Shown here: positions 29,768 to 37,876 of the stretch, one piece after another
Position numbering within the stretch: position 1 is the first letter of the stretch
Layout: each line of letters begins with the position of its first letter
Source: an uncultured Pelagibacteraceae bacterium
Lineage (GTDB): Bacteria > Pseudomonadota > Alphaproteobacteria > Pelagibacterales > Pelagibacteraceae
Direction of reading: 5' to 3'
DNA: 64,000 nt
Assembly (NCBI GenBank): GCA_902595115.1
Contig: CACJOS010000005.1
Span: 1-64,000 of the forward strand
The notes under the pieces: model-generated
What the model saw: the letters and a program-made list of their open reading frames with translations, nothing else
What the model was told of the DNA's origin: nothing
The model's database searches: none
Translations under genes and position numbers: made by a program

Positions 29768-31519
29768 ATGCTAAAAATAAGTAGAGAAAGCGAAATTAAT
29801 TTAATTAACGTCTTAATTGATAATGACGTTATATCTGGCAAAGATTTAATAAGTATAAAAAAAAATAGTACCGAAGGTAATAAGTCACAAATTGAAGCTG
29901 TATTTGATTTAAAACTAACTGATGAAGATAAGATTTTACAACTTTTAGTAAAAGAGCAAAATCTTGAAGTGGAAGATTTATCTAAAATTGAAATTTCAGA
30001 TGATATTAAATCAGTACTGCCATCTAATTATATTAAAGTAAATTTTGTTGCACCTTTCAAGATAGATGGAAAAACACTTCATATAGCTATACCAGACAGT
30101 TCCAAACTTGGCTTAATGAGAAACCTTAAAGCAATAACAAAAAAAAATATTGAATTGCATGGTGCTAAAATAACTCAAATTTCAGAATTTATAGAAAAAT
30201 TAACTAGCGAAAGTGGCGAAGTTACAGCGGCAACAATTAGAGAAGAAAATAAAGAAAAGACAAAAACTTTTGATTCTGATTTAGGTGAAGCAGGAGAAGT
30301 TCTAGAAAAAGCACCAGAAGAAGATATAGAAGCAATTGAAAATGAATCTGAAGTTATTAAGTTTAGTACTGCAGTTGTTGCAGATGCAATTAAATCAGGC
30401 GTCAGTGATATTCACATAGAACCATATAGGTTTTCATCTAGAGTAAGATATCGTTTGGATGGAATGCTTCAAGAACAAGAGCAGTATAGAAAATTTTTAC
30501 ATGATAACTATGGTGCAGTTGTTACAAGATTTAAGATAATGGGCAAACTAGATATTGCTGAAAGAAGACTTCCTCAAGACGGAGCAATAAATTTCAAAAT
30601 TGATGGAAAAGTTGTTGACCTTCGACTATCGATTTTACCAACAGCAAACAATGAAAGAATTGTTATGCGGGTTCTAAACAAAGACGCAGGAGATATAACT
30701 TTAGAACAATTAAATTTTGATGATGCGGATTTAAAAAATTTAAGAAAATCAATACATAGTACTCAAGGATTAATTCTAGTTACTGGACCAACTGGATCTG
30801 GTAAATCAACTACCTTGTATAGTATATTAAAAGAAGTTAGTAAGCCTCATCTTAATATTTTAACAGCTGAAGATCCTGTCGAATATGAACTTGATGGAGT
30901 TGGACAAGTTCAAATTAAGGATGACATAGGATTAACTTTTGCATCAGCCCTAAGATCTTTTTTAAGGCAAGACCCTGAAATAATACTCGTCGGAGAGATG
31001 CGGGATAAAGAAACGGTTGATATTGGTTTGAAGGCTGCATTAACCGGGCACTTAGTATTTAGCACACTGCACACTAATGATGCACCAAGTACAATCACAA
31101 GATTGCAGAACATGGGAACTCCAGATTATTTAATTAGTGCAGCTTGCCAATTAGTTTTAGCACAAAGACTTGCAAGAAGAACTTGCAAAGAATGTAGAGT
31201 ACCAGACGAAGATGTAACACCAAAAGTTTTACAAGATTTAGGATTTACAGCTGAACAAGCATCAAGAGCTAAAGCTTTCAAAGGAAAAGGTTGTCCTAAG
31301 TGTAAGGATACAGGTTATAAAGGTCGTCAAGGTATTTATGAAATACTGGTTGTTTCAAAACCATTAAAAGAAGCAATATTAAGACAAGCAACAACTCCTG
31401 AACTTAGGGAAATTGCAATCAAAGAAGGCTTCCAAACAATGCAAGATATGGGAAGAAGATTAATTTCTGCGGGAGATCTTAATTTTAGAGAGTACGAAAG
31501 AGTTCTCACTTCAGAATAA
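29768..31519 (+). CDS. pilB: Type IV pilus extension ATPase PilB (GspE family)
   Basis: GPTGSGKSTTLYSIL; AEDPVEYELDGVGQVQI; tetracysteine motif CKEC...CPKC. Confidence 0.93.
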   Translation: MLKISRESEINLINVLIDNDVISGKDLISIKKNSTEGNKSQIEAVFDLKLTDEDKILQLLVKEQNLEVEDLSKIEISDDIKSVLPSNYIKVNFVAPFKIDGKTLHIAIPDSSKLGLMRNLKAITKKNIELHGAKITQISEFIEKLTSESGEVTAATIREENKEKTKTFDSDLGEAGEVLEKAPEEDIEAIENESEVIKFSTAVVADAIKSGVSDIHIEPYRFSSRVRYRLDGMLQEQEQYRKFLHDNYGAVVTRFKIMGKLDIAERRLPQDGAINFKIDGKVVDLRLSILPTANNERIVMRVLNKDAGDITLEQLNFDDADLKNLRKSIHSTQGLILVTGPTGSGKSTTLYSILKEVSKPHLNILTAEDPVEYELDGVGQVQIKDDIGLTFASALRSFLRQDPEIILVGEMRDKETVDIGLKAALTGHLVFSTLHTNDAPSTITRLQNMGTPDYLISAACQLVLAQRLARRTCKECRVPDEDVTPKVLQDLGFTAEQASRAKAFKGKGCPKCKDTGYKGRQGIYEILVVSKPLKEAILRQATTPELREIAIKEGFQTMQDMGRRLISAGDLNFREYERVLTSE

Positions 31520-31527
31520 AAAAATTT

Positions 31528-32775
31528 ATGGAAATTTATAATTACAAAGGTATTTCGGATGGTAAATACGTAGAAGGTGATATTGAGGCTCTAAATCTCG
31601 ATGAAGCATCTCATAAACTTAAAGAGCAAAAAGTTATTATTACCAATCTTATAAAGGGTAAGAAGAAAAAAACTGAAAAATCAGGGGAAAAGAAAAAAGG
31701 CTTTTCGTTATCATTTTTAGGCAAAAGTAAGAAAATTAAAGTTGAAGAAATCCTTATATTTACAAAACAATTTGCAACAATGGTAAAAGCTGGACTACCA
31801 ATTCTTCAGGTTTTAGCAATGTTAAGAGATCAGCTTGAAGGTCCAGCAATAAAAGAAGTTATAGAGGATATTAGGAAAAGTTTAGAAGGTGGAGTTACTT
31901 TATCAAAATGCTTTGAAAAGTACCCACAACATTTTGACAACGTTTATGTAAACCTAATTAAAGCAGGTGAGGCTAGTGGTAAATTGGATGTCTTTTTATT
32001 CAAAGTACTAGATGCCATCGAAAAAAAAGAGAAAATTAAAAAGAAAATCAAAGGTGCATTGATGTATCCTAGTATAATGCTCACAGTTGCACTTACTGTA
32101 ACAGCATTCATGTTGATTAAAGTAGTTCCAATATTTGCAGAAATGTATTCTGGAATGGGATTAGAATTACCTGCTGCAACAGCAACGATTATGGGTATGA
32201 GTGATTTTTTAAGAGGTACAGGCGGTAAAGTAATATTTTTTGGTGGTATTGCTTTTTACTTTGGATTTAATTTTGCAACAAAAAAAAATGCAGCCATTAA
32301 ATATAGATGGCACAAACAAGTTTTAAAGTTACCATTATTTGGAGAAATGATATTAAAATCAATGCTGGCAAGAGTTTCATTAATTCTTGGAAATTTAAGT
32401 GCAGCTGGTGTTAATTTATTGGAAAGTTTAGAGATTGCAAAATCGGTAAGTAACAATGTTGTTGTACTCGAAGCTCTTGAAAATGTAAAAAAAGGAGTTT
32501 TCTCAGGAGATACATTGACAAAATTATTTTTAAAAGAACCTCTATTTCCACCAACCTTCAGTCAATTAATTTCTGTAGGAGAACAAACAGGACAACTCGA
32601 TGAAATGTTTAATTCAGTTGCAAAATATTATGAGGAAGAATTCGACCAAACGGTAGATAATATGTCTGCATTGATTGAACCTATAATGATTGTATTTATG
32701 GGAGTTATGATTGGTGGTTTAATGATAGCTATGTATTCACCAATATTTAACGTTGGTGCTTTGATGGGAGGTTAA
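31528..32775 (+). CDS. pilC: Type IV pilus inner-membrane platform protein PilC (GspF family)
   Basis: Two GspF repeats (FTKQFATMVKAGLPILQVLAML..., SLILGNLSAAGVNLLESLEIAK..., LISVGEQTGQLDEMF). Confidence 0.92.
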   Translation: MEIYNYKGISDGKYVEGDIEALNLDEASHKLKEQKVIITNLIKGKKKKTEKSGEKKKGFSLSFLGKSKKIKVEEILIFTKQFATMVKAGLPILQVLAMLRDQLEGPAIKEVIEDIRKSLEGGVTLSKCFEKYPQHFDNVYVNLIKAGEASGKLDVFLFKVLDAIEKKEKIKKKIKGALMYPSIMLTVALTVTAFMLIKVVPIFAEMYSGMGLELPAATATIMGMSDFLRGTGGKVIFFGGIAFYFGFNFATKKNAAIKYRWHKQVLKLPLFGEMILKSMLARVSLILGNLSAAGVNLLESLEIAKSVSNNVVVLEALENVKKGVFSGDTLTKLFLKEPLFPPTFSQLISVGEQTGQLDEMFNSVAKYYEEEFDQTVDNMSALIEPIMIVFMGVMIGGLMIAMYSPIFNVGALMGG

Positions 32776-32778
32776 ATT

Positions 32779-33210
32779 TTATAATTGTTTAGTGAGAACT
32801 AAATGATTAATCCAAGGTTTTTTCCCATCCTTAAATTCCACAGCATCCATTATTTCTTGAATAAAAAAAGTTCCAAGTCCACCTGGTTTCACATTATCAA
32901 TTTCTCTATGCTTTACTTTTTTTGGATCAACAGGTGTTCCTCTATCGTAAAAAGCTATTTGGAGTTTGTTGTTTTCACAACTTATTTGAACAACCATTAA
33001 CTCAGTTGGACTTGCGGAATTTTTAAATGCATGTTTAACAATATTTTGTGCAGCTTCTGCAATAGCTAAAACTAATTCATCTTTTAGATCTTCTTGAATA
33101 TGAAGTTTTTCAAATACTTCTCTACAAAAAACTCTAACATCTTTTAGGCTAGATGAATTTACCAAAAATGCTTTTTTTTCAATGTGATCTTGGTGAGCGA
33201 TTTCACTCAT
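32779..33210 (-). CDS. RsbW-like anti-sigma/switch histidine-kinase-type ATPase
   Basis: HATPase_c_2 motifs EAAQNIVKHAF, DRGTPVD, GGLGTFFI. Confidence 0.85.
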   Translation of the reverse strand: MSEIAHQDHIEKKAFLVNSSSLKDVRVFCREVFEKLHIQEDLKDELVLAIAEAAQNIVKHAFKNSASPTELMVVQISCENNKLQIAFYDRGTPVDPKKVKHREIDNVKPGGLGTFFIQEIMDAVEFKDGKKPWINHLVLTKQL

Positions 33211-33214
33211 GAAT

Positions 33215-33514
33215 TTATTCCAAATTTAATATTTGTTCTAATTTTGCCATCATAATAACTTTTAGAACTGACTTACTTACATCCTTAATAATAACTTTAG
33301 TATTTTTCTCAAGTGCTCTTTGATGACTTTCTATTAATACTGATATTCCGGAAGAGTCCATATATTGAACTTGACTTAAATTTAAATGAACTTCTTTACC
33401 ACTATCAATAACTGGAAAAATTACCTCTTTAGCTTTTTCTGTTACATCCATATCTATTTCTCCATCTAGATGTACAGTGCTTATATTTCCCTCCTCAGTA
33501 ACTTTATAACTCAT
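33215..33514 (-). CDS. STAS-domain anti-anti-sigma (RsbV-like) protein, copy 1
   Basis: STAS phosphoacceptor block YMDSSGISVLI. Confidence 0.88.
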   Translation of the reverse strand: MSYKVTEEGNISTVHLDGEIDMDVTEKAKEVIFPVIDSGKEVHLNLSQVQYMDSSGISVLIESHQRALEKNTKVIIKDVSKSVLKVIMMAKLEQILNLE

Positions 33515-33795
33515 AAAAATTTCCTCGCCATTGATAAAACTTTTTCTACAGGTTTACTTACCTCTATTAATTCAAATTTTGTACTTTTTTTTTCAGCAAG
33601 TTGTTTACCTTCAATGAGTACTGAAATACCAGAAGAGTCCATATAATCTACTTTGCTTAAATTTACTTGAACACTTTTTCCACTCTCAATTAATGGTAAA
33701 ATAGTTTGTCTTGCTTTATCTGCAACATCCATGTCAATTTCACCATTAAGATGGACAATGCTTATGTTATTTAGTTCCTCTACTTTATAGGTCAT
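33511..33795 (-). CDS. STAS-domain anti-anti-sigma (RsbV-like) protein, copy 2
   Basis: STAS block YMDSSGISVLI; clear paralogue of adjacent ORF, ATGA overlap. Confidence 0.88.
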   Translation of the reverse strand: MTYKVEELNNISIVHLNGEIDMDVADKARQTILPLIESGKSVQVNLSKVDYMDSSGISVLIEGKQLAEKKSTKFELIEVSKPVEKVLSMARKFL

Positions 33796-33849
33796 AATTT
33801 ACAAGTTATGCCCAATTTGAGCATAATTCTTTTATTTTATACACTTTTT

Positions 33850-33878
33850 TTGATATTTACATAATCAAAATTTATTAT
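33850..33878 (+). promoter_or_regulatory. Candidate sigma70-type promoter of the first pilin
   Basis: TTGATA (33850-33855), 17-bp spacer, TATTAT (33873-33878); pilin ATG at 33916 with upstream AGAGG. Confidence 0.5.
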
Positions 33879-33915
33879 TAATGTTTCACAATAAAAATTT
33901 ATAAAAGAGGTTTTA

Positions 33916-34428
33916 ATGAAAAAAAATAACAAAGGTTTTACTCTTATTGAGCTACTAGTTGTTGTAGCGATTATAGGAATTTTAGCAGCTGTTGGAGTTG
34001 TTGCCTACAATGGTTACATATCTTCAGCTAAGAAAAATGCAGTAAAGTCTATTCATAACAATGTTATGAAATACATTGCATCAGAGTACACAAAATGCTC
34101 GATTAATGATGGTGATACTATTATGAAAAAAGGTGGTACAGGTGGTTTAGACTGTAAAACAGGAACACAGTATTTAGCTGCGAGTGATATTACAGCCCAC
34201 TTAGAAAGTACATCCACTTCACCAATCGAAGACAAAAATCCGTACGATACGGATAGTCTTGCTGTGGACGAAGGAACTGGTGATGCTTACAGTGCTGGAA
34301 CTGTTACTATATCACCAACAAGTGATAGCTTAATAACTATTACAACATGTTTTGGTAATGGTAAGACTGATGAGCCATGTGAAGCAGATGGTGATTTTGT
34401 TTTAAAGAATACAGTAACTGTTGAGTAA
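33916..34428 (+). CDS. Type IV pilin (candidate major pilin)
   Basis: MKKNNKG/FTLIELLVVVAIIGILAAVGVVAYNGYISSAKKNAVKS. Confidence 0.9.
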   Translation: MKKNNKGFTLIELLVVVAIIGILAAVGVVAYNGYISSAKKNAVKSIHNNVMKYIASEYTKCSINDGDTIMKKGGTGGLDCKTGTQYLAASDITAHLESTSTSPIEDKNPYDTDSLAVDEGTGDAYSAGTVTISPTSDSLITITTCFGNGKTDEPCEADGDFVLKNTVTVE

Positions 34429-34882
34429 TAATCTAAATTGTTTTTATAAAAGCCCGGGTAAATGCCCGGGCTTTTCACTTATAGAACTACTGGTAGTAGT
34501 AGCTATTATTGGAATCTTAGCATCTGCTAGTGTGCTAACTTATAACGGTTATTTAAATTCTTCAAAAAAAACTACAATGAAAAGTTTAATGCAAGCAGTT
34601 GCTCTTGCAGAGGCAGAATGGTATGCAGAAACTGGTTCGTACTTAACTAATTCAGAAGACGAAACTTGTAATCCTAGTGAGACCACAGTTGCAGCATTGA
34701 ATGACTCACTTTTTGATGATGAAGATGTAGTGCCTGACGATTTAGGATGGACACTTTGTGTTGCTTCAGCTGGTAGCGGAGGATCGTTTCAAATTTTCGC
34801 TGAAAAAACAGGTGGTGGAGCTGAAGATGTAATGTGTCTTAACAGAAATGGCTCAATACGTGAGGGTGGTGATTGTAGTTAA
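34421..34882 (+). CDS. Second type IV pilin, no in-frame ATG before the leader; possible TTG start or silent/pseudo copy
   Basis: ...YKSPGKCPG/FSLIELLVVVAIIGILASASVLTYNGYLNSSKK; ORF opens with TTG at 34421 overlapping the end of pilin 1. Confidence 0.7.
   Translation: MSNNLNCFYKSPGKCPGFSLIELLVVVAIIGILASASVLTYNGYLNSSKKTTMKSLMQAVALAEAEWYAETGSYLTNSEDETCNPSETTVAALNDSLFDDEDVVPDDLGWTLCVASAGSGGSFQIFAEKTGGGAEDVMCLNRNGSIREGGDCS
34448..34475 (+). terminator. Perfect hairpin (rho-independent terminator-like) after pilin 1, inside the leader-coding part of pilin 2
   Basis: AAAAGCCCGGG (34448-34458), loop TAAATG, CCCGGGCTTTT (34465-34475). Confidence 0.8.
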
Positions 34883-35010
34883 TATTAAACGACCAATAAA
34901 TATTAGATTATCTAGCTAAACTCTCCATTTATCTTAGACATTTGACGAAAAAAATTAATTGAAATTTTCATTTATTAAAATATTCTCTGTTGAATTTTGA
35001 GTTAGGGAAC

Positions 35011-36312
35011 ATGTACAATATTAAAAAAATATCAGTAATTTTATTCATTACTTTTTTATTTTTCACGAAAGCTATTTCATCTGAAAAAAATATCACTTAC
35101 ATGCAAATATTGCAAAAACCTAATGATTTAGAATTAAATATAAAGTACGCGCAGCAACAAGGAAAGATGGGTAACTTCAAACAAACTATTTCAACATTAG
35201 AAAGATTGAACATGGTTTACCCAGATAATATTGAAATTAAAATGTATTTACTTTCTGTTCTTGTTCAAGCAGACTCGCCAGATAAAGCTTTAATCGTTAT
35301 TGATGAAATTAAAAAAAGCGAGGATGCTACTGAAGAAGATTTATTAACAGTTGCGGATATAGAAAAAGAATTAGAAGACAGAGCAAGACCTAAGTTATGG
35401 AGTTTTGTTGCTGGAGTGAACTGGGGTTTTTCACAAAGCAACAACGTTAACAATGTTTCAAAAACTAGATTAGGATTAACTTCAGATGCAATCGATGTAT
35501 TTACATCTCCATTGCACGATAGAACTTACTCAGCTAGTACTGATTTATCAGCAGTTAGAAGAATTGGAGAAGACTCCTCGTTTTTACTTAACGCAAGTGT
35601 TTCTGATTCACGACAAGTTATTGAAACCGGTGATGATGTTGAAGGATATACATTAACAACTTCCTATGACACAACAATAGGCAATCAAGGAATATCCATA
35701 TTTGGAATGTTTAGTAAATCTGACTACATAGATGATGCTGACAGTTTTTCGACTATAGCAGGATTATCGGGCTTTTTTCCAAGCGGAGATAGAAGTACAT
35801 ATAGCTATTCTTACACTTTAACTGATTCTAAAGGTAACCACAATTCATCAGATACAACAGCTAATGAAACTAATTCAATTGGACATAGCATTAACATAGG
35901 ACATGATTATGCAGCAACTGAAATTGTCTCTACTAGTACAGGAATTGGATATAGTATCTCTGAGAATAAGGTTGGAATGAATGACTATGAGACCTTTGAA
36001 TTTACTATGAGATTAAATCTTAACTTTCCATTCGCTTATATATCTATAGGAGATGCCCTTTCATTTAATGATTACTTTGAACCTGACACAAGCGTTTATT
36101 CAAAAAAAATAAGAACAGATGTGTCAAACACTTTTGATATTATACTATTAAAACCGCTTGGTGATTTTTTGCCTATTTTAGATCCTAATAAATTAATAAA
36201 CTTATCTTTGTCGTATGATAAAACAGTATCAGAGGCAAATATTATCAATTTTGATTACGAGGCAGAATCTATAGCTTTTGGTATTTCAAGATCATTCAAC
36301 TTAAGACCTTAG
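35011..36312 (+). CDS. Exported TPR protein with C-terminal beta-barrel-like region
   Basis: Signal peptide, TPR-like repeats (MGNFKQTISTLERLNMVYPDNIEIKMYL), alternating amphipathic C-terminal strands ending in F-N-L-R-P; ATG 35011 favoured over ORF start 34990. Confidence 0.65.
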   Translation: MYNIKKISVILFITFLFFTKAISSEKNITYMQILQKPNDLELNIKYAQQQGKMGNFKQTISTLERLNMVYPDNIEIKMYLLSVLVQADSPDKALIVIDEIKKSEDATEEDLLTVADIEKELEDRARPKLWSFVAGVNWGFSQSNNVNNVSKTRLGLTSDAIDVFTSPLHDRTYSASTDLSAVRRIGEDSSFLLNASVSDSRQVIETGDDVEGYTLTTSYDTTIGNQGISIFGMFSKSDYIDDADSFSTIAGLSGFFPSGDRSTYSYSYTLTDSKGNHNSSDTTANETNSIGHSINIGHDYAATEIVSTSTGIGYSISENKVGMNDYETFEFTMRLNLNFPFAYISIGDALSFNDYFEPDTSVYSKKIRTDVSNTFDIILLKPLGDFLPILDPNKLINLSLSYDKTVSEANIINFDYEAESIAFGISRSFNLRP

Positions 36313-36434
36313 AAAAATCTTTTTAGAAAAGTTTATTTAACCCCCTGTTTTATTATGTTTTTTAGGTTGTAAAAAACCCAAAGTGAGTAAAATAATGGTT
36401 TTTTAAGTCTTAAAAATTGGTATAAACTGACCTT

Positions 36435-37814
36435 ATGAGAAAAATATTGTCTTTAATTGTTGGCTTTATATTTTTAACTACATCCTTGCATGCCGAGGAG
36501 AAACTAACAATTGAAAAACAACTAGTTGGTATTGTTGGAGCTATAAATGGAACTGTTAAAACAGGTAACAGAACTCTAAAAGCTGGTGACAAGATATACT
36601 TAAATGAAACAATCTTTGCAGCTGAAAACTCAGGAACACAAATCTTACTTTTAGACCAATCAACTTTTACAATTGGTGCAGAGTCAGAAGTTGTGATGGA
36701 TACCTTTATATATGATCCAGAGACAAACGATGGAAAAATAGTTGCAAGTGTAAAGCAAGGAAGCTTAAAAGTAATTTCTGGATTAATTAGCAAAAAAAAT
36801 CCAGATAGTTTAACAGTAGAAGTTCCAGAAGGAACACTAGGATCTAGAGGTACAGAATTTCAGACTAATGTAACTAAAGGAAAAACAGATACATTATTAA
36901 TCGGACCAGGAAAAAATAACACTTTAGGATTAAGACCTGGAGCAGTACTTGTTGGTAATGATAAAGGTCAAACTTTATTAAACAAACCTTACAGTATAGC
37001 AAGTATGACAAAAGGAAAAGCACCTGGTAAAGCAAAACAAATTACAAAAGCACAATTGAAAAAATTCAATAAAAAAATGAAAGCTTTGAGAGTAGCAAAA
37101 GCTTCTGGTGCTTCAAAAGAAGAAAAGAAAGCGCTTAGAAAAAAAATTAGACAAGAATTAAAAGCACAAGGTTTTGAAAAGGAAGAAATTAGATCGATAA
37201 TAAAAGAGAACTTCAAAAAAGATAAAGAGCAAAGAATTGTTTTGCTTAACGAAAATGAACCACAAACGAATGAGTTAGAGGTTGACCAAAATATTGCTGA
37301 AGAAGTAGAAGCTCAAGAAATAGAGGTTGCTGAACCAGATGCTCCTAAGGCTACTGAAGAGAAACCAAAGAAAGAAAAAGCTAAAAACAAAAAAGGTAAA
37401 AAGAAAAAAGATAAAGCTAAAAAGAAAAAAGGTAAAAAGAAAAAAGAAAAAGCTAAAAAGAAAAAAGGAAAAAAGAAAAAAGAAAAAGCTAAAAAATCAA
37501 AAGGTAAAAAGAAAAAAGCTACTAAGAAAAAAGCAACTAAGAAAAAAGCTACAAAAAAATCAACTAAGAAAACAACAAAGAAAAAAGCTACTAAGAAAAA
37601 AGCTACTAAGAAAAAAGCTACTAAGAAAAAAGCACCTAAAAAGAAAAAAGCAGTTAAGAAAAAAGCACCTAAAAAGAAAAAAGCAGTTAAGAAAAAAAAG
37701 GTTAAAAAGAAAAAAGTAGTTAAGAAGAAAAAAGTAGTTAAGAAGAAAAAAATAGTTAAGAAAAAAATTGCTAAAAAGAAGAAGAAGAGAAAAAAGAAGA
37801 GAAAAAAGAAATAA
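36435..37814 (+). CDS. Exported FecR-domain protein with extreme Lys-rich C-terminal tail
   Basis: Signal peptide; FecR-like block LKAGDKIYLNETIFAAENSGTQILLLDQSTFTIGAESEVVMDTF...GTLGSRGTEF; Lys-rich tail from about residue 310. Confidence 0.8.
   Translation: MRKILSLIVGFIFLTTSLHAEEKLTIEKQLVGIVGAINGTVKTGNRTLKAGDKIYLNETIFAAENSGTQILLLDQSTFTIGAESEVVMDTFIYDPETNDGKIVASVKQGSLKVISGLISKKNPDSLTVEVPEGTLGSRGTEFQTNVTKGKTDTLLIGPGKNNTLGLRPGAVLVGNDKGQTLLNKPYSIASMTKGKAPGKAKQITKAQLKKFNKKMKALRVAKASGASKEEKKALRKKIRQELKAQGFEKEEIRSIIKENFKKDKEQRIVLLNENEPQTNELEVDQNIAEEVEAQEIEVAEPDAPKATEEKPKKEKAKNKKGKKKKDKAKKKKGKKKKEKAKKKKGKKKKEKAKKSKGKKKKATKKKATKKKATKKSTKKTTKKKATKKKATKKKATKKKAPKKKKAVKKKAPKKKKAVKKKKVKKKKVVKKKKVVKKKKIVKKKIAKKKKKRKKKRKKK
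37375..37811 (+). repeat. Lys-rich coding tandem repeats (12-aa AKKKKGKKKKEK units, then 5-aa KKKAT units)
   Basis: In-frame 36-bp and 15-bp repeat units read directly in the sequence. Confidence 0.85.
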
Positions 37815-37876
37815 TCTCTAAAATCCCCTCTAATAAGTTTTATTTACTTTAATTATAATAGATATACATTCAAGTA

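Noticed and set aside
12118-34882. Type II secretion system rather than type IV pilus
   Set aside because: Presence of PilT, PilY1, PilM/N/O/P and pilins, with no GspC/GspL/GspM-type proteins seen, supports T4P.
37327-37719. 130-aa Lys/Arg-rich ORF in another frame of the FecR gene tail
   Set aside because: By-product of the A-rich repeat read in another frame; no start context or independent support.
36435-37814. Possible nucleoid-associated histone-like protein because of the Lys-rich tail
   Set aside because: Signal peptide and FecR-like domain argue for export; kept only as an exported polycation.
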